Part shown: positions 1 to 9,376 of the stretch, one piece after another
Layout of the letters: each line of letters opens with the position of its first letter
Position numbering within the stretch: position 1 is the stretch's first letter
Source: Caulobacter sp.
Lineage (GTDB): Bacteria; Pseudomonadota; Alphaproteobacteria; Caulobacterales; Caulobacteraceae
NCBI GenBank assembly: GCA_016125585.1
Contig: WGLL01000004.1
Span: forward strand, 1-64,000
DNA length: 64,000 bases
Direction: 5' to 3'
Notes under the pieces: model-generated
Told to the model about the DNA's origin: nothing
Database searches by the model: none
The model's input: only the letters and a program-made list of their open reading frames with translations
Program-made: the position numbers and the translations under genes

Positions 1-2238
1 AACTTCACCAACAACGACCCCTACGGCTCGTCGGGCGGCAACCTGCGCCTGCGCGGCTTCGACGGCGCCCGCGTCTCGCTGACCTTCGACGGCATTCCGC
101 TGAACGACACCGGCAACTACGCGATCTACACCAACCAGCAGCTGGACGGTGAACTGATCAGCCGCGCCACGGTGAACATGGGCACGACCGACGTCGACAG
201 CCCCACCGCCTCGGCCACCGGCGGCACCATCAACTACGTGACCCGCAAGCCTTCGACCGACATGGGCGGCATCTTCAGCGCCTCGGTCGGCTCGTTCAAT
301 TACGGCCGCGTCTTCGGCCTGTTCGACACCGGCGAGTTCACCCCGTTCGGCACCCGCGCCTACCTGTCCGCTTCCTACCAGAAGTACGACAAGTTCAAGG
401 GTCCGGGCGATCTCGAGAAGAAGCAGATCAACGGTCGCATCTATCAGCCGATCGGCGACAACGGCGACTTCGTCAGCTTGGCGTTCCACTACAACGAAAA
501 CCGCAACAACTTCTATCGCAACATCACCCTGGCCCAGTTCAAGGCCACGCCGGACCTTGAAAACGACCGCAAGTGCACCTTCGCCACGCCGGTCAACGGC
601 ACGGCCCAGAACGACGGCAACGGCTCGACCGTGGTGACCTACAACGGCGTCACCATCAACAACACCAGCTGCACCAACTTCTTCGAGCTGCGCAACAACC
701 CGTCCAACACCGGCAACATCCGCGGTCAGTCGAAGTTCACCCTGTCCGACAACCTGATTCTGACCGTCGACCCGAGCTTCCAGTACGTGCTGGCCAACGG
801 CGGCGGCTACACCGCCGTGTCGGAACGCGACGACCGCATCGATCTGGGCGGCGCCACCGGCGTTGACCTGAACGGCGACGGCGACACCCTCGACACCGTG
901 GCGCTCTACACGCCCAACGCCACCAACACCCGTCGCTATGGCGTCACCGCCTCGCTGATCTGGGACATCAACGACGACCACCGCGTCCGCGTCGCCTACA
1001 CCGGCGACTACGGCAACCACCGTCAGACCGGCGACTATGGCTTCTTCAACGACAACGGCGTGCCGCAGAACGTGTTCGGCGGCAAGGACGGCGAAGGCCG
1101 CCCGGTCAAGGCCATCGACGGCGCCCACATCCGGGGTCGCGACCGCTTCTCCAAGGCCATCCTCAACCAGATCGCCCTGGAATACCGCGGCCAGTTCATG
1201 GACGACGCCCTGACCATCACGGTCGGCGCGCGCGCGCCGTTCTTCAAGCGTGAACTGAACCAGTACTGCTACAGCCGCGATGGTTCGAGCACCGTGCTCT
1301 GCACCACCCAGACCCCGAACGCCCCCCTGGCCAACGGCAACGTGACCTTCGGCGGCAGCGCGACCCAGTACATCCCGCCCTACTCGGCGACCAAGAAGTA
1401 CGACAAGGTCCTGCCGAACCTCGGCGTGAACTGGAACTTCGCGGAAAACCAGTATGTCTACGGCAGCTACGCTGAAGGCCTGTCGGCGCCCCGCACCGAC
1501 AACCTCTACACCCCGCTGCGTCTGGCCTCCGGCAAGATCGCCCTCCCGGGCGCCGAACCGGAAACCTCCAAGACCTTCGACCTCGGCTACCGCTACCAGG
1601 GCGGCGGCGTGATCGCCCAGGCCGCGCTGTGGAAAACCGAATTCAACAACTACATCGTCTCGGCTTTCGACGACACGCTGGGCATCAACGTCGACCGCAA
1701 CGTCGGCTCGATCAAGCTCTGGGGCGTCGACGTCCAGACCGCCTGGGAAGTGAATGAGCAGTGGGCCGTCTACGGCTTCGGCTCCTACACCCACAGCGAA
1801 CTGCAGGATGACATCCCGCTGTCGGCCACCACCTTCCTGCCCACCAAGGGCAAGCAGCTGGTGGAAACCCCCGAATGGCAGGTCGGCTTCCGCGTCGACT
1901 GGAAGCCGACGGACAACCTGTCCTTCGGCCTGCAGGGCAAGCACGTCGGCAACCGCTACTCCACCGACGTCAACGACGAAGAGTCGCCGGCCTACAATCT
2001 GGTGAACCTCAACGCCCGCTACGACCTGCCCTTCTTCGGCGACAAGAAGGCCTACCTGCAGCTCAACGTCATCAACCTGTTTGACGAAGATTACCTGGGC
2101 AACATCAGCTCGCGGAACAACGCCAAGACCGTGGACGTCCTCCCCGGCCCCGGCATCTCCAACCGCACCGGTTCGTCCCCGACCTACTCGGTCGGCGCGC
2201 CGCGCACCCTGCAGCTGACCTTCCGCACCGACTTCTAG
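1..2238 (+). CDS. TonB-dependent outer-membrane receptor, 5' truncated by the window edge
   Basis: The reading frame is open from base 1, so the signal peptide, TonB box and first part of the plug lie outside the window. The first codons encode plug-domain sequence (NLRLRGFDGARVSLTFDGIP, then a GGTINYVTRKP-type end of plug). The remaining ~650 residues are rich in alternating aromatic/polar strands typical of the 22-strand barrel, with the usual receptor C-terminus ending in phenylalanine (LQLTFRTDF). The family imports siderophores, vitamins, sugars or metals using TonB energy. Nothing visible fixes the substrate. A strong terminator follows 23 bases after the stop, so it ends its transcript. 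Confidence 0.93.
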   Translation, partial: NFTNNDPYGSSGGNLRLRGFDGARVSLTFDGIPLNDTGNYAIYTNQQLDGELISRATVNMGTTDVDSPTASATGGTINYVTRKPSTDMGGIFSASVGSFNYGRVFGLFDTGEFTPFGTRAYLSASYQKYDKFKGPGDLEKKQINGRIYQPIGDNGDFVSLAFHYNENRNNFYRNITLAQFKATPDLENDRKCTFATPVNGTAQNDGNGSTVVTYNGVTINNTSCTNFFELRNNPSNTGNIRGQSKFTLSDNLILTVDPSFQYVLANGGGYTAVSERDDRIDLGGATGVDLNGDGDTLDTVALYTPNATNTRRYGVTASLIWDINDDHRVRVAYTGDYGNHRQTGDYGFFNDNGVPQNVFGGKDGEGRPVKAIDGAHIRGRDRFSKAILNQIALEYRGQFMDDALTITVGARAPFFKRELNQYCYSRDGSSTVLCTTQTPNAPLANGNVTFGGSATQYIPPYSATKKYDKVLPNLGVNWNFAENQYVYGSYAEGLSAPRTDNLYTPLRLASGKIALPGAEPETSKTFDLGYRYQGGGVIAQAALWKTEFNNYIVSAFDDTLGINVDRNVGSIKLWGVDVQTAWEVNEQWAVYGFGSYTHSELQDDIPLSATTFLPTKGKQLVETPEWQVGFRVDWKPTDNLSFGLQGKHVGNRYSTDVNDEESPAYNLVNLNARYDLPFFGDKKAYLQLNVINLFDEDYLGNISSRNNAKTVDVLPGPGISNRTGSSPTYSVGAPRTLQLTFRTDF

Positions 2239-2260
2239 TCGGGACGGACATCAAGACGGG

Positions 2261-2290
2261 AAAGGGCGGCCTTCGCGGGCCGCCCTTTTT
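2261..2290 (+). terminator. Rho-independent terminator after the TonB receptor
   Basis: GGGCGGCC and its complement GGCCGCCC form a GC stem around a TTCGCG loop, followed by a run of five T. It lies directly downstream of the receptor stop codon. Confidence 0.9.
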
Positions 2291-2357
2291 CGTTGGCGAC
2301 GCTGTGATCAACAGGCGCCTTGACGGAACGGCCCGGGAGGGCCACTTGCCCCGGCCC

Positions 2358-3358
<1,001 letters not shown>

Positions 3359-3359
<1 letters not shown>

Positions 3360-4237
3360 TGTCCCGCACCCTGACCCTCGCCGCCCTGCAGACCCATTAC
3401 GGCATGGATCTGGACGACAATCTGAGGCGCACCGAGGCCCTGATCCGCCAGGCCGCCGCCGCCGGGGCGCAGGTGATCCTGCCCTCGGAGCTGCTGCAGG
3501 GTCCCTACTTCTGCGTCACCCAGGAAGAGCACTGGTTCCGCACCGCCTATCCCTGGCGCGAACATCCCTGCGTGAAGGCCCTGGCGCCGCTGGCCGGGGA
3601 GCTTGGCGTGGTCATCCCGATCTCGATCTTCGAGCGCGAGGGGCCGCACTATTTCAACAGCCTGGTGATGGCCGACGCCGACGGCTCGCTGATGGGCGTC
3701 TATCGCAAGAGCCACATCCCCGATGGCCCGGGCTATCAGGAGAAGTTCTACTTCCGGCCCGGCGACACCGGCTTCAAGGTCTGGGACAGCCGACACGGCA
3801 GGATCGGCGTCGGCATCTGCTGGGACCAGTGGTACCCGGAAGCGGCGCGGGCCATGGCCCTGATGGGCGCCGACGCCCTGCTCTACCCGACCGCCATCGG
3901 CAGCGAGCCGCATCAGCCCGACCTCGACACCGCCCTGCCCTGGCGCCGCGCCATGCAGGGCCATGCGGTCAGCAATGTGATCCCTGTGGTCGGGGCCAAC
4001 CGCATCGGCTTCGAGCCCTGGGACAACTATCCCACCGGCGGCCAGCGCTTCTATGGCTCCAGCTTCATCGCCGACCATCGCGGCGACCTGGTGGGCGACA
4101 TGGGCCAGGACGAGGAGGGCTTCACCAGCGCCAGCTTCGACCTCGACTTCCTCGACACCCACCGCGCCGCCTGGGGCTTCTTCCGCGACCGCCGGCCGGA
4201 TCTGTACGGGGCCTTGACCGCCGGCCGGCCCGCGTAA
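3359..4237 (+). CDS. aguB: N-carbamoylputrescine amidase (nitrilase superfamily)
   Basis: Hydrolyses N-carbamoylputrescine to putrescine, CO2 and ammonia. The 292-residue protein has the nitrilase Glu-Lys-Cys triad: Glu in ILPSELLQGPYF, Lys in YRKSHIPDGPGY, Cys in GVGICWDQWYPE. Length matches the family. It overlaps aguA by one base (TGATG), so the two are translated together. Pairing with aguA makes the substrate assignment strong; on sequence alone a general beta-ureidopropionase-like amidase would be the alternative. Confidence 0.93.
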
Positions 4238-4281
4238 AACCTCTCCCTCCTCCAGGGGGAAGGGAGCTCAAGGCGCTCGCC

Positions 4282-4833
4282 ATGATCACCACCGACCGAC
4301 TGATTCTGCGCGGCTGGCGAGACGCCGACCTGGCGCCCTGGATCGCGCTCAACGCCGATCCCCTGGTCATGCGCCATTTTCCGGCGGTGCAGACGCCCGA
4401 GGAGAGCGAGGCGATGATGGCCCGCAGCCAGGCCCACATCGACCAGCACGGCTTTGTTCTCTGGGCGGTCGAGCGGCGCGAGGACGGCGCCTTCCTGGGC
4501 TTCACCGGCCTGGCGCTGCTGAAAGAGGCCAATCCGCTGTTTCCGGGCGTCGAGGCCGGCTGGCGGCTGGCCGCCCACGCCTGGGGTCGGGGCTACGCCT
4601 CGGAAGCGGCCAGCGCCGCCCTGGCCGATGGTTTCGACCGTCTGGGCCTGGAGCGGATCGTCGCCTTCACCGCCGTCGACAACCTGCCGTCCCAGGCCGT
4701 GATGACCCGGATCGGCATGACCCGGCGCGCCGATCTCGACTTCGACCACCCCGCCCTGCCCAGAGGGCACAGGCTGGAACGGCATGTGGTCTGGGAAAGC
4801 CTCGCGCCCGGCAAAAGCCCGGCGGCGCTTTAG
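4282..4833 (+). CDS. GNAT-family N-acetyltransferase (RimJ/RimL type)
   Basis: 183 residues with the RimJ/RimL layout: TTDRLILRGWRDADL at the N-terminus, an acetyl-CoA-binding stretch around AHAWGRGYASEAASA, and the late motif VDNLPSQAVMTRIGM. It transfers an acetyl group from acetyl-CoA to an amine; the target cannot be told from sequence. The reading frame is open far upstream into aguB in another frame, but the protein clearly begins at MITTDRLILR, with the purine-rich AGGGGGAAGGGAG upstream. It lies 44 bases after aguB and may be co-transcribed. Its last four bases overlap the 3' end of the convergent phosphatase gene. Confidence 0.85.
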   Translation: MITTDRLILRGWRDADLAPWIALNADPLVMRHFPAVQTPEESEAMMARSQAHIDQHGFVLWAVERREDGAFLGFTGLALLKEANPLFPGVEAGWRLAAHAWGRGYASEAASAALADGFDRLGLERIVAFTAVDNLPSQAVMTRIGMTRRADLDFDHPALPRGHRLERHVVWESLAPGKSPAAL

Positions 4834-5591
4834 TCGCCGCAGCCCTCCGCCGGCGGCGCCTTCGCCAGCTCGGCCTTCGCCGCCGCCATGTCAGCCATGA
4901 AGGCCGGGTCGGCGTGAAGCCTGGCGACGGTGGCGGCGCCCATGATCCGCCCGGCCTCGACGTCGCTGGGGTAGTGGACGCCGCAGATCCAGCGGCTGTC
5001 GCCGAACTCGCGGCCCCGCCGGGTCGCGGCGCTGGCCTTGTCCGGAACCAGCTCGGCCAGCACCAGGCCGCGGGCCCAGCCGGCGGCCGCATGGCCTGAG
5101 GGATAGGAGCCGTTGGTCTTCATCCAGTCCTCCCGCGCGACGCAGATCGGCTTGTCGTTGCCGATCATCGGCCGGGTGCGATTGTACTTGCCCTTGGCGG
5201 CGTAGGTGCTGCCGCCGGCGTCGATGACGATGCGGTCCAGCAGTTTGGTCAGGACCGGCGTGGTCTCGGGGGTGATCGCCTTGCCGATGGCGCAGGCGAA
5301 ACTCTTCTGGGCCGCCGGACCGAACAGCTCGACATCGGCCTGGGCCTGGGCCCAGCGCGGCGAGCCCTCAAGCTGGCGGCTCGCCTCGAAGGCCGCCTGG
5401 TCAGCCTTGTCGGCGGCGGAGCCGGCGACAGGGGGCGGATCGATTACGGTCAGGCTGTCAGGCCATTGATCCGATGACAGATAGCTCGGCGGCCGGGCGC
5501 TCTGGGCCACGGCCGACACCGTCGCCACGATGCCGATCGCCACCGCCGCCACGGCCAGCCCGGCCCGCTTCATCTGCCCTGAATTGATCAT
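4830..5591 (-). CDS. Secreted class A non-specific acid phosphatase (PAP2 family)
   Basis: 253 residues with an N-terminal signal peptide (MKRAGLAVAAVAIGIVATVS, ending near AVAQSA). The PAP2 triad is complete: K-R-P in KGKYNRTRP, the class A signature GSYPSGHA, and SRWICGVHYPSD with the last catalytic His and Asp. It should hydrolyse phosphomonoesters in the periplasm. The start has a good GGGGAG six bases upstream. It is transcribed towards the acetyltransferase gene and overlaps it by four bases. Upstream it faces away from the ZnuD-like receptor, sharing the 128-base spacer that holds the Zur-like box. Confidence 0.9.
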   Translation of the reverse strand: MINSGQMKRAGLAVAAVAIGIVATVSAVAQSARPPSYLSSDQWPDSLTVIDPPPVAGSAADKADQAAFEASRQLEGSPRWAQAQADVELFGPAAQKSFACAIGKAITPETTPVLTKLLDRIVIDAGGSTYAAKGKYNRTRPMIGNDKPICVAREDWMKTNGSYPSGHAAAGWARGLVLAELVPDKASAATRRGREFGDSRWICGVHYPSDVEAGRIMGAATVARLHADPAFMADMAAAKAELAKAPPAEGCGD

Positions 5592-5660
5592 CCCGCGCTC
5601 CCCTTCGCCTTCACGTCGAACAGAAAGCCAGCCGGGCCGCAGGTCAAGCGGGGAACGGCC

Positions 5661-5690
5661 TTGACGAGTCGATATGTTATTTCATAACAC
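5661..5690 (+). promoter_or_regulatory. Zur-box-like palindrome over a probable promoter
   Basis: At 5675-5689 a perfect 6-3-6 palindrome, TGTTAT-TTC-ATAACA, lies 31 bases before the ATG of the ZnuD-like receptor. TTGACG at 5661-5666 could be the -35 element, putting the -10 region inside the palindrome. The AT-rich dyad stands out in a high-GC setting. It resembles the TGTTAT/ATAACA sites bound by the zinc repressor Zur in alphaproteobacteria. The target gene supports the assignment. Confidence 0.75.
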
Positions 5691-5719
5691 CTGCCTGACT
5701 GTTCCCCGGGAGCCCCTCC

Positions 5720-7819
5720 ATGCGTCTTCAACGTCTCGCCGTCCTGTCGGGCGCCAGCCTGCTGGCCATGTCCCTCGCCGCCCCGGCCCTGGCCGCCGAT
5801 GCGCCATCAGCGACTGCCGGGCAGGACAATGAGGTTGAGGCGGTGGTGGTCACCGGCTCACCCTTCGCGGTGTCTCTGGACAGCGTCACCACCAGCGTCG
5901 CCGTCGTCTCCCGCGACGATCTGGACATCGCCCCGCCGGTCGGCCTCGGCGACCTGCTGTCCGGCCAGCCCGGCCTGCGCTCGACCTTCTTCGGACCCGG
6001 CGCCAGCCGCCCGGTGATCCGCGGCCTGTCCGGCCCCCGGGTGCTGGTGCTGCAGAACGGGGTCGGGCTGGTCGACGCCAGCTCCCTGTCGCCGGACCAC
6101 GCGGTGGCCTCCGACCCCGGCGAGGCCTCGCGCATCGAGGTGCTGCGCGGCCCCTCCACCCTGGCGTATGGCGGCGCCGGGATTGGCGGGGTGGTCAACA
6201 TCATCGACGACCGCATCCCCACCCGCATTCCCGACGGCGGCGTTTCCGGACGGCTGTCGGTCTCCGGCTCCAGCGTCGACAGTGGCCAGAGCCTGTCCTT
6301 CGGCCTGCAGGCCGCCAGCGGCCCGGTGGTCTTCGCCATCGACGGCGTCAGCCGCCGTTCCGACGACTATGACGTCCCCGGAACCCCGGTCAGCAGCCGG
6401 CTGGCCGCCGCCGAGGGCCTGACCCCGGATCCGGCCCGGGTGGTGCGCAACACCGACACCCGGCTCGACGCCTACGGGGTCGGCGTCTCCTTCGTCACCG
6501 ATGGCGGCTTCATCGGCCTGTCGGTGAAACAGACCGACACCCTCTATGGCGTGCCCTATCTGCAGGTTCTGGCTCCCATCGATCCCAACGCCGAAGGGCC
6601 GGTGGCCATCGACCTGCATCAGACCCGGTTTGACTTCCGCGCCGAGGTCCCGTTCGACGACGGCCCGATCAGCAAGGTTCGCGCCTCGCTCGGTTACGCC
6701 GACTACGAACACGCCGAGGTCTCCCGCACCGACGGCGCGATCGGCACCCGCTTCCTGTCGCACGGCCTTGAGAGCCGGGTCGAACTGGTGCAGCGCGAAA
6801 CCGACATCCTCAAGGGCGCCGTCGGCTTCCAGGCCCTGAACCGCCACTTCGATTCCCTGGGCGACGAGGCCTCGGTGCCGAAGACCGACATCCAGGAGTA
6901 TGGCGTCTTCACCCTACAGCGGATCGATTTCGGGACCTGGGGCCTGGACGGCGGCCTGCGGGTCGACCATCGCGAGATGAACGCCTTCCTGGCCGGCCGC
7001 CCGACCGGCGCCGCGGCCGCCAGCTATGGCATCGACTGGACCACGGCGGGCAACAGCCCGAGTTTCACCGACGTCTCCGGCTCCATCGGCGTCTTCACCA
7101 AGCCGACCGACAGCCAGTTCTACGCCCTCACCGTGGCGCGCAGCGCCCGGGCGCCGACCGAGGCGGAACTCTATTCCGACGGCCCTCATCCCGGCACCGG
7201 CGCCTATGAGATCGGTCAACCCGACCTCAAGTCGGAAGCGGTGGTCAGTGTCGAGGCCACCGGCCGCTGGACCTTCGACCGGGTGCGCGGCGAGGCGCAT
7301 CTGTGGTGGGCCGGCTATGACGGCTACATCGAGCAGGCCCCGACCGGCGACGTCGAGGCCGACCTGCCCGTCTACCGCTACTTCGCGACCGGGGCGCAGT
7401 TCTACGGCTTCGAGGCCGAGGGCTCCTATGACCTGTGGACCTCGGGCGAGCGCACCCTCAGCGTCGATCTCGGCGCCGACTTCGTGCACGGCAAGCTGGA
7501 CACCGGCGTCCCGGCCCGCATCCCGCCGTGGTCGGCCACCGGCAAGCTGATCTGGGAGAGCCCGATGTATGACGCCCGGGTCGAGGTCCACTACGCCTCC
7601 GAACAGACCCGGGTGGCGGCCAATGAACTGCCCACCGACGCCTATACGATGGTCAACTTCTACGGCGCGGTGAAACCCTTCCGCGATCCGAACCTGAGAC
7701 TGTTCATCGAGGGCCGGAACCTGACCGACGTGGTCGCCCGCGAGCATGTGTCCTTCCTCAAGGACATCGCGCCCCTGCCGGGCCGGTCGGTGCGCGCGGG
7801 CCTGGCGCTGAGGTTCTAG
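5720..7819 (+). CDS. ZnuD-like TonB-dependent receptor (probable zinc uptake)
   Basis: 699 residues: signal peptide (residues 1-26, cleavage after ALAA), TonB-box-like VEAVVVTGS, plug domain, and a barrel ending in LRAGLALRF-type strand. The plug segments PVIRGLSGPRVLVLQNGVG, SPDHAVASDP and EVLRGPSTLAYGGAGIGGVV closely follow the ZnuD family, which imports zinc (and haem in some species). A Zur-like operator in the promoter agrees with zinc import. No znuABC transporter lies nearby. A copper or other metal receptor of the same family remains possible. Confidence 0.88.
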   Translation: MRLQRLAVLSGASLLAMSLAAPALAADAPSATAGQDNEVEAVVVTGSPFAVSLDSVTTSVAVVSRDDLDIAPPVGLGDLLSGQPGLRSTFFGPGASRPVIRGLSGPRVLVLQNGVGLVDASSLSPDHAVASDPGEASRIEVLRGPSTLAYGGAGIGGVVNIIDDRIPTRIPDGGVSGRLSVSGSSVDSGQSLSFGLQAASGPVVFAIDGVSRRSDDYDVPGTPVSSRLAAAEGLTPDPARVVRNTDTRLDAYGVGVSFVTDGGFIGLSVKQTDTLYGVPYLQVLAPIDPNAEGPVAIDLHQTRFDFRAEVPFDDGPISKVRASLGYADYEHAEVSRTDGAIGTRFLSHGLESRVELVQRETDILKGAVGFQALNRHFDSLGDEASVPKTDIQEYGVFTLQRIDFGTWGLDGGLRVDHREMNAFLAGRPTGAAAASYGIDWTTAGNSPSFTDVSGSIGVFTKPTDSQFYALTVARSARAPTEAELYSDGPHPGTGAYEIGQPDLKSEAVVSVEATGRWTFDRVRGEAHLWWAGYDGYIEQAPTGDVEADLPVYRYFATGAQFYGFEAEGSYDLWTSGERTLSVDLGADFVHGKLDTGVPARIPPWSATGKLIWESPMYDARVEVHYASEQTRVAANELPTDAYTMVNFYGAVKPFRDPNLRLFIEGRNLTDVVAREHVSFLKDIAPLPGRSVRAGLALRF

Positions 7820-7867
7820 CGCCAGGGCGGCTTGGGCCGACGCGCCCCTCCAGCCACCTCCCCTCCC

Positions 7868-7986
7868 GTCACCCCCGGACTTGTTCCGGGGTCCATTGCC
7901 TCAGACCTTTGCCGGACCAGGCCGCGCCCTCGCCGCTCCCCCCACGGCCCGCGCGTATGGACCCCCGGAACAAGTCCGGGGGTGAC
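7868..7986. repeat. Inverted repeat, family 1 (GTCACC..CCGGACTTGTTCCGG)
   Basis: The left arm 7868-7896 and right arm 7957-7986 are reverse complements over ~29 bases with one single-base indel. Each arm contains the palindromic core CCGGACTTGTTCCGG. The same arrangement recurs at 50897-51003. It lies just after the ZnuD-like gene and could form a long hairpin in the transcript. Confidence 0.85.
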
Positions 7987-8040
7987 GGTGGTTGAGGAAG
8001 CGCAGAGCCGTCACCGGCCATGCAGCCGCTTCACTTTTCC

Positions 8041-8137
8041 CGTCATCCCGGACGACCCGCAGGGGCGATCCGGGACCCAGACTCCCCCTGGCGAAAGCCG
8101 ACACCCAGCCGCCTTGCGGGCCGCCCAGGAATGACGA
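8041..8137. repeat. Dispersed inverted repeat, family 2 (CGTCATCCCGG)
   Basis: It starts CGTCATCCCGG, contains GATCCGGGACCCAG, and ends with a degenerate complementary arm finishing in ATGACG. Related copies are at 16966-17102, 49583-49640 and 51032-51162. Confidence 0.75.
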
Positions 8138-8153
8138 TTGTTCGACGCACCCC

Positions 8154-8322
8154 CTGCCTACAGTCCCCGCGCCAAGGCCTACGCGGCGCCTACGCCGCGG
8201 CCCACGATTCCAGCCGCTCGCACACCGGAAAACCCCACAAAACCGGGCATTCCGGCCCACATCCGGTGGACGTCGACGGCATTCCGTAGCGCCGGCGGTC
8301 CGCGGTATAATTGACGCCGCTT
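8154..8322 (+). repeat. ~165-base intergenic element, copy 1
   Basis: Aligns by eye along its length with the reverse complement of 16676-16840. Shared segments are GCCTACAGT, GGCGCCTACGCC, CCAGCCG, a GGAAAACCC-like run, CCGGGC and the terminal GCGGTATAAT. In both copies GCGGTATAAT lies 20-31 bases beyond the stop codon of the neighbouring gene, here the MaoC gene. Confidence 0.6.
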
Positions 8323-8341
8323 CGCCAAGCGCCGAGTCCGG

Positions 8342-9193
8342 CTATCCCAGCACCGTCTTGCCGTTCCTGACCACGGTGACGTCCCGCTCCTTGACCCGCG
8401 CCTCGAAGGAGACGACATCGCCGTCCTTCCACAGGTCCACGACGATGGTCTCCCCGGGGAAGACCGGCGAGGAGAAGCGGACCTGGTGGCTCTTGATCTT
8501 CGAGGGATCGAAGCCGGCGTATTCCTGCAGCACCGCCCGGCAGGTGATGCCGTAGGTGCAGAGGCCGTGGAGGATGGGGCGGGGGAACCCGGCCATCTTC
8601 GCGATCGCCGGATCGGAGTGCAGCGGATTGCGGTCGCCTGACAGCCGGTAGATCAACGCCTGATCGGGCCGGGTGGTGAACTCCACGGTCTTGTCGGGCG
8701 CCCGGGTGGGCACCTCATGCGCCTCGGGCGCGCCCTCGGAAGGGCCGCCGAATCCGCCGTCGCCCCGGGCGAAGGTCGAGCCGGTCAGGGTGGCGATCTT
8801 CTCGCCGGTCCTGGCGTCCTTCAGCACGGTTTCGCTGTAGATCACCGCGCCCTTGGGCCCCTTGTCATAGGCGCCGATGATCCGGCCCTCGGCGGTGATC
8901 TCCGCCTCGGTGGGGAAGGTCTTGTGGAACTCGACCTTCTGCTCGCCGTGCACCACCATCAGGAAGTTGATGCCCATCTTTCCGACGCTGGGCCCGGCGC
9001 CCCAGGCGACGGTGGTGGCCATGGTCGGCACCGCCTTCAGCCCGCTCTCATAGACGAAGGGCAGTTCGTCGGCGTTCATCGGATCGCCGCCCATGCCGAT
9101 GCCCAGGGCATACAGCATGGTCTCGCGGTCTCCCCAGCGATACGGCTGGGGCTCGCTGGTCAGCGACAGAATCTCCGGATAGGCGATGGGCAT
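8342..9193 (-). CDS. MaoC-family 2-enoyl-CoA hydratase (double hot-dog)
   Basis: 283 residues with an N-terminal MaoC-like half and a C-terminal catalytic half. The hydratase-2 motif is complete: YRLSGDRNPLHSDP followed by AGFPRPILHGLCTYG, supplying the catalytic Asp/His pair. The family adds water to trans-2-enoyl-CoA to give (R)-3-hydroxyacyl-CoA in fatty acid, steroid or PHA metabolism. Length fits the fungal/peroxisomal-like bacterial type. It is divergent from the SapC gene across a 183-base spacer. The stop lies 20 bases past the end of the repeat element at 8154-8322. Confidence 0.9.
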   Translation of the reverse strand: MPIAYPEILSLTSEPQPYRWGDRETMLYALGIGMGGDPMNADELPFVYESGLKAVPTMATTVAWGAGPSVGKMGINFLMVVHGEQKVEFHKTFPTEAEITAEGRIIGAYDKGPKGAVIYSETVLKDARTGEKIATLTGSTFARGDGGFGGPSEGAPEAHEVPTRAPDKTVEFTTRPDQALIYRLSGDRNPLHSDPAIAKMAGFPRPILHGLCTYGITCRAVLQEYAGFDPSKIKSHQVRFSSPVFPGETIVVDLWKDGDVVSFEARVKERDVTVVRNGKTVLG

Positions 9194-9376
9194 GGCGGCG
9201 TCTTCCCTTGTCGTTTGAGGCGATCAAAGCGCCTTGACCCTGCGGCGCGCAAGTCCCCGCGCGAGCGTCTTCTCGCCCGTGGGGCAAGGTTGCATTGCCC
9301 GGTTCCCCCGGATCGGATAGAAGCGCCGCTCCATCCTTTTCCCGGCCTTCCGGCCGCCTGACTGTCAGAGCCCTTC

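Larger units (their letters stand above)
7820..8341. other. 522-base intergenic region made of three kinds of repeat
   Basis: No credible gene. It holds an inverted repeat with arms 7868-7896 and 7957-7986, a second inverted-repeat family member (8041-8137) and a ~165-base element (8154-8322). Several short frames are open on both strands but none has a start, codon pattern or protein features that persuade. Confidence 0.7.
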
